Both the position numbers and the translations under genes were made by a program. DNA of 25,669 nucleotides from assembly GCA_000333855.2 (NCBI GenBank), contig CM007338.1, positions 25,436-51,104 of the forward strand. Reading direction: 5' to 3'. The notes beneath the pieces were generated by a model. The model worked only from the letters and a program-made list of their open reading frames with translations, was not told the DNA's origin and did no database searches. This DNA comes from Endotrypanum monterogeii. Its lineage: Eukaryota; Euglenozoa; Kinetoplastea; Trypanosomatida; Trypanosomatidae. Positions within the stretch are counted from its first letter, which is position 1; the number at the start of each line of letters is the position of its first letter. This document shows, one piece after another, positions 1 to 7,286 of this stretch.

Positions 1-145
1 TCTAACGTATGTTCGGTTTTCCACCGTTCTTTTCGATAGTTACCTAGAGAAGATGATCAACTAGAAAGATGGGAGCGGTCATACGATGGAAATAGGACAG
101 TTCTACCTCGTACCACTGCGCGTGAAATAAATTTCTACTATCCGC

Positions 146-162
146 TATATATATATATATAT
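146..162. repeat. AT microsatellite
   Basis: About eight uninterrupted TA units in the spacer. No further function visible. Confidence 0.9.
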
Positions 163-579
163 GAGGGGAGATCCTCAATGCTGCTCCCTACCTGCTGCGG
201 GCCGTGATGCAACCCTGCCTCGTCTACGCTAGAAAGATCGTCCAGGAGAAAGAATAGAGGCTGCGATAGTGCAACAGCTGTAAACAAAAAAAAAATAATG
301 ATGATTTGTACTCGATTACCACCGATTCTGAACCTTCTTGAATAAAACAGGAAGCAGCAGAAAACATGTGACACGAGACATACATCACCAGAGGAGAGTT
401 AATAGAGGAAAGGAGAAAAAAGTGGACCGAAGTTGCTGCGGAGACAAAAAAAGAAAATGTATGAAAGCGTTATCGACTATAAAAGATAGGAAAGAAAGTA
501 AAAAAATATCTTTCCATGTGATCAATTTTCTCGATTTTTTTCCCCACGTGTCACTCCTGTAAAATGTTGCTCCAGTCTC

Positions 580-1232
580 TCGTCAACCCTAGTCTGCACC
601 TACGGGCATCACCTCGTGTCATGGAGTCGTGAGTACACACTGCCGGAAGGCGACATTGCTCACCCGTGTAGGGCTTGTGACAGGAGTCTCCCCCCCCCCC
701 CGGTCCCTCTCATCTAATCGGCTAAAATCCTACTCCCCCCGACGTCGTGTTGCGATGGGGTGTATGCCTCAAGTCACCCCCTCCCGTCCGTATCAGATCA
801 GTGGCATGCAGACCCAAAGGGATATCTGTGAGGGCTACACTAAAACTTCGCACGTCACAAAGGTAGTACACATGCGTCCATGGTGACAGTATTTGCTCCA
901 CGTGACGCATATAAGAAGATAGAGCGATAGGATTTGCACACATCCACATCTACATCTTCATATGCTTTGAAACGTACTATTTTGTGAGAAAAAGAAGTTG
1001 ATGCCATCGGAAAAAGTACCTCAATGCAAGGTGACTGTCCCGTGGAGGGGGGGGGGGGTAAAGTGAGAGGGTGAGGGGATCCGGCTCTGCTCCCGCCTAG
1101 GACACATCCCGCAGCCGTGTTACCGAGTACCGGGTTTCCATCACTACCGAGTCATGAAAAGGAGACGCAATCGCGCAGCAACCTTCGATGATATCTTTCC
1201 TACACGCACCCTCCAAATAAAAAAAAAAATCG
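580..1232 (+). mobile_element. Possible degenerate SIDER-like retroposon remnant
   Basis: This stretch is clearly richer in G and C than the spacer around it, has no credible reading frame, and ends in an A-rich tail (AAATAAAAAAAAAAA, 1217-1231) like the short degenerate retroposons (SIDERs) common in Leishmania 3' UTRs. Its size, about 650 bases, is near the usual 550. The wording of several segments (around 600-660, 760-850, 1085-1165) recalls SIDER2 from memory, but I could not align it, and no target-site duplication was found. Neighbouring context: 3' spacer of the GH31 gene. It could equally be unrelated GC-rich spacer. Confidence 0.28.
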
Positions 1233-1273
1233 GAGACCCTAGCCTCAGTCCGTAAATTTATGTTTATAAATAA

Positions 1274-1299
1274 ATATATATATATATATATATATATAT
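1274..1299. repeat. AT microsatellite
   Basis: Thirteen AT units in the spacer, about 40 bases past the A-rich tail at 1217-1231. Confidence 0.9.
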
Positions 1300-1589
1300 G
1301 CAGATATCTTGTTTAATTTCAGCCCCGCGGCGCTTTCGGCTTTATGATGAAATCTCGGGGTTTGAGAAAAAAAAATCCCTAGGGAACTAGAAAACATGGG
1401 CCATCCCGTTTCACGCAATTCCGTCTACGCAGGCGCGGTTGACTTTACTTTTGCGCATCCGTGTGGCGTTGCTGCACGGCCCTCAACAGAACCAAAAATA
1501 TAGTTGACGACTTGCATAACGGAACCTGTCGCTTCACAACATGGAAAATTTCCTTTCGTCAAATACGCTTGTCAGCACGCCATCTCGAT

Positions 1590-1713
1590 TCATTGCATCA
1601 TACATTTCAAGATATATCTCTCCTTTCCCTTGGGCTTCCTCCTCAGTTCCTCCAAAAAGACCCGCACAGACTGTCTAAGTAATCTCAATCCCTCCTTTCT
1701 TTCGTACGCCATG
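1590..1713 (-). CDS. Doubtful small ORF, possibly broken (40 aa)
   Basis: From an ATG at 1713 the minus strand encodes about 40 charged residues (LRQSVRVFLEELRRKPKG in the middle), predicted helical and basic, then stops. A different minus frame stays open past that stop with an equally protein-like stretch (EIYLEMYDAMNRDGVLTS). This segment is purine-rich on the minus strand, as coding strands are here and unlike most spacer. A one-base indel could link the two frames. No family recognised; chance is quite possible. Confidence 0.2.
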
Positions 1714-2020
1714 GGCAGCACCCCTTCAGTGGGGCTGGGAATGGTGAAGATGCTTTTCGAGATACATAGACATGAGTATAGAAAAGATTTAATAATAAAG
1801 ATGAAACAACCAGACCAACAAGAATAAATAGAAATATATATATTTATTTTCCTCTTCAAAGCGAGTGCAAAAAAAATCTCCTGTATACGTATCTGCTGGT
1901 GAGCATACCATATGGTCCCTGCGTCGGTGACTACTAGCCCCCCCCCAAAGGTGAATGGGAAATCCACACCACCGTCCCCAAAAAAAGAAAAAACAAAAAA
2001 TATTAGCGAGAAAAATCTTG

Positions 2021-4495
2021 CTATGCTTGTTCGTTCTCGAAGGAAATAGTCCAGTCGGCCGCCACGAGAACGTTGGGCTTACGTACAGTCACGATGTGTC
2101 CGAACTGCTCAAATTCGACGGGTGTCGCCACCTCGTTGCTCTCTAGGCGTGTGCGCACTGTGACACTATTTACCTTGCCAGTGTAGCCATAAATTACTAC
2201 ACGCTCGACGGTGTTGACTGCACTGTAGATCGCCGTGTCACCCGAGTACCCGAGGTAGGCGCTATTCTGGAGCACCTGGTTCGAGTAAGAGAATGCTCGG
2301 TGCGTGAAGCCGCCCTTTTCGTAGTCGTAGGACGTCCCATCGTCGAGGTAAAGATCACCGTAGCTGCTGCCCTCTTTATTGAGGGCCACGATAAGGGTAA
2401 ATGGGTCCAGGCGGGCGGCGAAGGTGCTACGACGAAATCTAAGCTTCATGGGGATAATATGGCCACCACGCAAAAACATTGGTATCGTGTTCTTGTCTAC
2501 CGGCATTGTGTGACGTCCGACAACCCGCTCACCTGAAAAGTAGTTGTACCAGGGTGTTTCTGCGGGGAGTGGTACCGTTACCTCTGCAATCTGCGGCTTC
2601 ACCACGGGCTGCACTAGAATCGAGGGGCCAAAAAGGTAGGTGTTCTGCTCCTCTCGCAATTCTGGCTGCTCGGGGAACTCGTAGAAGAGAGGACGCATAA
2701 TAATGTCGCCTTTCTTGTGGGCGTGAAAGAATGTGGTGTAAAGATAGGGCACTAGAGCATACCTCAAGGCTAGGGCGTTTCTAACAAGATGGTGGGTATC
2801 CGCCGAAAAAGTCCATGGCTCGCGGCGCTTCGTCTCGAGATGCGCATGAGCACGATAAAATGGCACAAAGATACCCGCCTGCATCCACCGGACGAACAGC
2901 TCCTCTTCCGGATCAAAAAAGAAGCCGCCGATGTCGCACCCGCAGAACGGGTAATTTGAGATGGAGAGAGAGAGAAGCTCCGGTATACTGTTCTCCAAAT
3001 GGTCCCACCTGGCCATGTTGTCACCTGTCCACATCGCCGCGTAGCGCTGCGACCCAGCAAAGAAACTGCGCGTGAGGATGAAGGGGCGCTCAGGAGCCGC
3101 GTTGTTTCCACCAGCCTCCAGCATGCCTTTGTATACAGCCTGCAAAGAGTAAAAACCGTAGGCGTTATGCACAAAACGGTGCTCAATTGTTCGCCCGTTG
3201 TCAAGTTTATGCACTGCTGCCTTTGGCATGGAGCCCCTCTCGCCCTCGAAGATTGAGGGCTCGTTCATGTCCACCCAGGTGTGGATATCGCGACTACCAC
3301 CCGGATAGCGGTGGTCGTGCAGCAACGTGGAATACCAGTCGCGTGTGCGTTTATTGAGGAAATCCGGCCATGAGCTGTAGCCTGGCCAACACTTTCCCTC
3401 GAAATCATTCCCGTTAGCGTCCTTAACATAGTACCCACCCTTTTTCGCCTCTGTATGCACATAATACGAATTATCAATCTTCACGTGTGGATCCTTGACC
3501 GTGACCAGCTTACGACCCTTGGAGGCCAGCGCATCAGTCAGCACCTTAGGGTCGGGGAAAGTGTAGGGGTCCCACGTGAAGTATTTCTTCTTGTCAGTGT
3601 GCTCAATGTCGAGCCACAGCACGTCGTAGGGCATGTTGTGTGCGTCAAATCCTTCGTCGACGGAAAGGCAGTCTTTTATGCTCATGTAATTCCAGCGTGA
3701 TTGGTGAAGGCCAAGACTAAAGTAGGGTGGCATCACTGTCGCGCCAGTGAGAGCTGCATGCTGCTGCTGGACCTTCGCGGGAGTGGCACCGGGAAGGAAA
3801 AATATGTCAACTACGCCGACCTCTGGCTGCCATCTACAGGAGGGTGCCGTCCCTTCAGCGCCGATGTGGACCTTGGTCTCAGAAGGGTTGAGAAAAAGCA
3901 CACCGCATGTGGATGTCGGTGCGTACGCCATGACGAAAGGAACGGCACCATAGAGGGGTTTCGTACTGTTGAGTGGGTACTGGAAAGCGTCCGTGTTGTA
4001 TAGCTCATAGACCTCACCCCCACGTAGAGGTAAATCTGCTGCGTGCTCTGCCAAACCGTACATCGTCTGTGCAGAGGGAAAAGTGAAATTGACCTCCCGA
4101 CTTGCCTTTGCGTCAGAAAACGCGATCGCCTCAACGAGAGTGGTTTCGTGGCACGAAAAATGAAGGCTCAGATGCGGCTTCACCACGGTTACCGTCAACG
4201 TGCACTCCTCGTGTCGTACGCTCCACTGCGCTTCGCTGGCTCCCTTCGTGGCCTTCAGTTCCTCCCCTACAGGAAGAATGATGCCATCTGCCTGATAAGT
4301 CCAGGCATTCGCTGGCTTCGCCGTCAGTCGCACCACACCGCTCGCATATCCAACTGCCTCAAGCTCCAGACCATCCGTTGTCTCTGCAAAGGGCTTCGAC
4401 GATATGGTGATGCCCCCCAACAAAACCGCCAGTATGAGCAGGGAAGAAATAAGGCGCTGCATCCTTTGCCACGGAATACAGCCGACCACCGACAT
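2021..4495 (-). CDS. Alpha-glucosidase II catalytic subunit, GH31 family (824 aa)
   Basis: Glycoside hydrolase of family 31, best fitting the ER glucosidase II alpha subunit that trims glucose from N-glycans in the calnexin/calreticulin quality-control cycle. Visible features: an N-terminal hydrophobic stretch (about residues 13-30) acting as signal peptide; N-terminal beta domain to about 255; (beta/alpha)8 barrel to about 590; C-terminal beta domains. The GH31 nucleophile motif WVDMNEPS places the nucleophile at D409, and TGDN places the acid/base at D492; LWLDIEHTD (residues 293-301) is the family's substrate-loop motif. No HDEL-type tail is present, as expected if a beta subunit retains it in the ER. 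Start: ATG at 4495 is the first ATG after the likely splice acceptor at 4518-4519; ATG 4462 (MQRLISS) is a good alternative giving a shorter signal peptide. Open frame upstream to 4630 begins with TTG and translates the polypyrimidine tract, so it is excluded. Trypanosomatids are known to add glucose only through UGGT reglucosylation, so the substrate would be the monoglucosylated glycan. A lysosomal or other GH31 role is less likely. Confidence 0.93.
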   Translation of the reverse strand: MSVVGCIPWQRMQRLISSLLILAVLLGGITISSKPFAETTDGLELEAVGYASGVVRLTAKPANAWTYQADGIILPVGEELKATKGASEAQWSVRHEECTLTVTVVKPHLSLHFSCHETTLVEAIAFSDAKASREVNFTFPSAQTMYGLAEHAADLPLRGGEVYELYNTDAFQYPLNSTKPLYGAVPFVMAYAPTSTCGVLFLNPSETKVHIGAEGTAPSCRWQPEVGVVDIFFLPGATPAKVQQQHAALTGATVMPPYFSLGLHQSRWNYMSIKDCLSVDEGFDAHNMPYDVLWLDIEHTDKKKYFTWDPYTFPDPKVLTDALASKGRKLVTVKDPHVKIDNSYYVHTEAKKGGYYVKDANGNDFEGKCWPGYSSWPDFLNKRTRDWYSTLLHDHRYPGGSRDIHTWVDMNEPSIFEGERGSMPKAAVHKLDNGRTIEHRFVHNAYGFYSLQAVYKGMLEAGGNNAAPERPFILTRSFFAGSQRYAAMWTGDNMARWDHLENSIPELLSLSISNYPFCGCDIGGFFFDPEEELFVRWMQAGIFVPFYRAHAHLETKRREPWTFSADTHHLVRNALALRYALVPYLYTTFFHAHKKGDIIMRPLFYEFPEQPELREEQNTYLFGPSILVQPVVKPQIAEVTVPLPAETPWYNYFSGERVVGRHTMPVDKNTIPMFLRGGHIIPMKLRFRRSTFAARLDPFTLIVALNKEGSSYGDLYLDDGTSYDYEKGGFTHRAFSYSNQVLQNSAYLGYSGDTAIYSAVNTVERVVIYGYTGKVNSVTVRTRLESNEVATPVEFEQFGHIVTVRKPNVLVAADWTISFENEQA

Positions 4496-4517
4496 GGAGT
4501 CGAGAGAGAACTTCACA

Positions 4518-4561
4518 CTGGAGGAGGGGGTAGAGAGGGACGGGAGGGAAGGGGGGGGGGG
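4518..4561 (-). promoter_or_regulatory. Trans-splice acceptor of the GH31 gene
   Basis: Read on the minus strand, a C/T-rich tract beginning with an 11-base C run (G run on the plus strand at 4551-4561) ends at an AG at 4518-4519. The resulting 5' UTR would be 22 bases to the ATG at 4495. This site decides the start by removing the longer upstream open frame. The assignment rests on the kinetoplastid rule of polypyrimidine tract plus first AG; RNA evidence is not visible here. Confidence 0.6.
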
Positions 4562-5337
4562 TATTCTGCCTTGTGACAGAGGCTCGCTGCAATGACAGTT
4601 GTGGTACTGGAATCGGCTAGTGTTACACAAAGGATTTTTATTTGAGCCTTCTGGTGTAAATGAGAAGACGGGAACGCGAAAAGTGCCCTCGTACGGAATG
4701 AGTGCCGACGAATGTTTTTTTTCCTCTTTTTCCCCACAATCTCACTGCAATGTAGTGCACTTGAAAAAAAAAAAGCCCAAGCCTATGGATTATTGAGATA
4801 ACTCTCTCTGAGATGACTGTCCGCGGACAAAAAAGAAATGTAACTGCAATGAACACGAGAGAAAGTGAAATAGAGGCAGCATTGATAAAAGGCGTTGTGT
4901 CACACATACAGCAGTGAAGATGGTATCTGCAGGGGGAGGGGGGGATTGGCTGGTGAATTAAGCCCCTACAACAGAGTGGGCATGGGTTCAAAAAGCGTAA
5001 GCCTGTAACTATCAACACTGCACACAAACAGACAGATGCATACGTGTGTTCTATGACACACACGCTGCGCGAAAAAAAAACATTTTTTAATTTTTTTTTC
5101 ATATTGTTTCCTTGCGTGTAGGTATGTGCGGAGGGGGGGGGGCTGTTAGTGCATACATCTTTGCCTACATCCTTAGGACCATATTCATTGAAGAGTAAAA
5201 TTGACTTTGAGTCATCATCTGTTAGGTCAGCGCAGTCACCCGCATCCTACGAGCCAAGGCGTCTACGAGTGCCTCATTTTTTTTTTTTTTGAGGGAGAAG
5301 AAGGCGCCTCGTAACCGAAAATAAAAACACAACTTGG
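4562..5337. other. Spacer between the 5338-6699 gene and GH31
   Basis: No credible gene. It contains T runs on the minus strand, a 10-base G run (5133-5142) and AT-rich sequence near 5074-5110. A 154-residue minus frame (4638-5102) is rich in Cys, Phe and Leu with runs from homopolymers and is taken as chance. It should hold the 3' UTR of the upstream gene and the polyadenylation region. Confidence 0.6.
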
Positions 5338-6699
5338 TCACGTCTCTCTCTTACGTTGCAGATCCTTCACGTCCACATAGGTCAGTGATGCGTTCCGCGC
5401 AAAGTCAGCGTGCAGTGTTTTGAGAAAAGGTGATCCTCTGTCACTGCTGCCTACGACGGCTGCCGTCTTGGGATCAGGTGGGAGAGATGTGTTCAGCTCG
5501 GATATGAAAAACGAGAGCAGACCGGTGTGCGAAAGCACCAGGGACATCATCATTCCTTGCCTGCGTGCCGCTGTTACACAAGACATCGCAGAAATGACCA
5601 CCGTCACAGTGAGGTGCGGACACCTCTCGAGACACAGGCGCGCTACTGGCGACAACGTGCGGTCCATCATGTAGCGGCTTCCGTGGTGAAGCGCTGGGTA
5701 GTGCTCAATGAAAACGATGCGAAAACCGCGCTCAGAAAAGCTGTTCATATCAGCAAGTACTTCATCCTTGATCAAGAGCTCCACCTCGTACGATACTGGT
5801 TCACTAACCCCCACTCCATTCCCGTCGCCTTGGCATCGCGCCGCCGCAGTCGCTGACCATTCTCGCGGGCGGCGAAGTAGTACGTCTTCGATGAAGTAGA
5901 ACCGCAGTTGGCGCGAGCCATCGCAATACTTGGACGCCTCTGACCGCTCCGCAGAGCTGGTCGAGCGGAATACGCGCGATAAAATTCGTCGATGAGAGCG
6001 CGCCCACGTCAAACCCGCCGCTTCGATTGATGTTGCGTCAGATGACACCACAAAGTGGAGCGGTGGATGGGACAGACGACGACACATGCTGGCCAGGGTG
6101 GACTGGAGAATGTGTGTAGAGCGAGGATGGAGCTGACGACCGCGAGCATTGATGACTGCTGCGAGTCGCCGATGGAGATCTTCTCGGCTCTGTTCGGCGA
6201 GTGAAATCCTGTATTTGTTTCCTCCAAGTGATTCTGTCGGAACGATGGTACAGTCGCTCTCCGCTTCACCGTCAACACGACTGCGCTTCAGCCCATGGGG
6301 TGAGCTCGGGGGCGAGGCCCCAACGTCCTTCTCGAGATCGTAGTGAAGCACCCGCATGTTGGACGTCAAGCGTACTTTATCCGGTGATCTCCAGCGCACA
6401 AATACCTCGCAGTCCCTCGGCACGACACCAGGATCCACCATGACAGTATCCTTCTCACCTCTGCAGCTGTCGGGTACCCCCAGTCGGGCACAGATAACGC
6501 GCTTGTCAAGTACAAGGGTGTCCGTGGCATTTTCTAACAGCGCCATGGGTGTGTGAGGATCGACTGTTACAGTGGTATCGACATCTTTACCAAATGGTAG
6601 CAGGGCTTTGATAGGCGGCCAGAGGACATGTTCGCCAACCTGTTGTTCTCGAGCGAAATCGGTAAGACTACAATCTTTGTTGCATATAAGGAGGCTCAT
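5338..6699 (-). CDS. Unrecognised protein with degenerate PNKP-like 3'-phosphatase domain (453 aa)
   Basis: No family is certain. Residues about 264-448 follow the order of elements in the 3'-phosphatase (HAD fold) domain of polynucleotide kinase/phosphatase. A hydrophobic strand RFYFIEDVLL (266-275) sits where FDxDGTL is expected; ERGFRIVFIEHYP (323-335) where the GY-x-VIFTNQ strand sits; TVTVVISAM (364-372) for the next core strand; AAVVGSSDRG (413-422) for VGDAAGR; and DFARNASLTYVDVKDL (432-447) for the terminal segment. The nucleophile Asp, the general acid Asp, the Thr/Asn of motif II and the last-motif Asp are all replaced, so an active phosphatase is unlikely. Residues 1-125 contain hydrophobic strands that could be an FHA-like beta domain, but I cannot establish this. 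Residues 126-165 look disordered. Start: ATG 6699 lies after a polypyrimidine tract; the open frame to 6891 translates that tract. A 16-codon uORF overlaps the start codon. The gene itself is convincing; the fold is an inference. Confidence 0.8.
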   Translation of the reverse strand: MSLLICNKDCSLTDFAREQQVGEHVLWPPIKALLPFGKDVDTTVTVDPHTPMALLENATDTLVLDKRVICARLGVPDSCRGEKDTVMVDPGVVPRDCEVFVRWRSPDKVRLTSNMRVLHYDLEKDVGASPPSSPHGLKRSRVDGEAESDCTIVPTESLGGNKYRISLAEQSREDLHRRLAAVINARGRQLHPRSTHILQSTLASMCRRLSHPPLHFVVSSDATSIEAAGLTWARSHRRILSRVFRSTSSAERSEASKYCDGSRQLRFYFIEDVLLRRPREWSATAAARCQGDGNGVGVSEPVSYEVELLIKDEVLADMNSFSERGFRIVFIEHYPALHHGSRYMMDRTLSPVARLCLERCPHLTVTVVISAMSCVTAARRQGMMMSLVLSHTGLLSFFISELNTSLPPDPKTAAVVGSSDRGSPFLKTLHADFARNASLTYVDVKDLQRKRET

Positions 6700-6746
6700 G
6701 CTGCGGATGCAAACGCAGTGGCAACACGTGTCAACGCGGTACGCAT
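6696..6746 (-). promoter_or_regulatory. 16-codon uORF overlapping the start of the 5338-6699 gene
   Basis: On the minus strand an ATG at 6746 opens a 16-codon frame, ending in a TGA (6698-6696) that overlaps the main ATG (6699-6697) as ATGA. It lies downstream of the best splice acceptor (AG at 6797-6798), so it would be in the mature 5' UTR and would be met first by scanning ribosomes. The overlap would fit termination-reinitiation control. Whether it is translated is unknown. Confidence 0.4.
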
Positions 6747-6796
6747 GACAAGAAAAGAAAAAAGTGTAGCTGACAGCCACAAATTGTACGCACGCT

Positions 6797-6832
6797 CTTG
6801 TAGTTGGAGGAGGAGAAGGAAGTGGAAAAAAG
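6797..6832 (-). promoter_or_regulatory. Probable trans-splice acceptor of the 5338-6699 gene
   Basis: The minus strand reads T- and C-rich (plus-strand GGAGGAGGAGAAGGAAGTGG and neighbours), followed by AG at 6797-6798, which would leave a 5' UTR of about 97 bases. A second T-rich tract (6750-6766) lies closer, but its next AG is only one base from the ATG, which is implausible. Confidence 0.4.
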
Positions 6833-7286
6833 ATGTGTTCGACGGGAGACGTGGAAAAACCAGAGGGAGAGGGAGGCATGAGTATCAGCATCAGATGGCG
6901 TGCACAGATTCGCAGAATAACGGAGGATCATAGAGGCGGACAGGAACAGGGACGCACAAACGTCAAAGATGGCCGCTTTGCTTTTCCCCTTTCCCCGCCT
7001 TTGACTACCATCGAGACAAAATGCAGGAGTGCACACCCGATCGCCTAATAACAGCTTCTAGCGTACCTCACTCACGCTGCAGTTGATGTCGATTTCCAGA
7101 GTGTCGCTCCCCAGCGCTCCGAGGATTATTTCGACTTCCTCAAAAAATATTTTTTTCTTTTCATCCGGTGTTGTTCAGCTCCGTACTCAACTATGCGTTG
7201 AAACGAGAGAAGCGAATCATTTCAGAAGGTACATAGCGCCCTGCACCACACCTGCGATAGCACGGTGTCATTTGGCAAGTAGGGGG
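6833..7286. other. Spacer between the DUF726 gene and the 5338-6699 gene
   Basis: About 450 bases with no credible gene. Expected to hold the DUF726 3' UTR. A C/T-rich minus-strand stretch lies in 6850-6875. Nothing else recognised. Confidence 0.6.

Larger units (their letters stand above)
1..2020. other. Spacer downstream of the GH31 gene
   Basis: No well-supported gene. On the minus strand it should hold the GH31 3' UTR and the approach to the next gene beyond the window. Contents: AT microsatellites at 146-162 and 1274-1299; a C run near 690-702; a 12-base G run at 1047-1058; the possible retroposon remnant at 580-1232; and a small protein-like minus-strand frame at 1590-1713. A T-rich tract on the minus strand at 1975-2010, just after the GH31 stop, could be a splice or polyadenylation signal for a small downstream gene. 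Confidence 0.6.

Noticed and set aside
4551..4561. G runs (also 1047-1058, 5133-5142, 17509-17518, 22479-22492) as G-quadruplex elements
   Set aside because: Most are single runs without four spaced G tracts; they are better explained as the complement of C-rich splice tracts and slippage.
2021..4630. Longer GH31 frame of 869 residues
   Set aside because: It starts with TTG and crosses the polypyrimidine tract; the ATGs at 4495 and 4462 give proper signal peptides.
4638..5102. 154-residue minus-strand frame in the spacer
   Set aside because: Cys/Phe/Leu-rich, crosses homopolymer runs, no recognisable motif, and no strong acceptor placed for its start.
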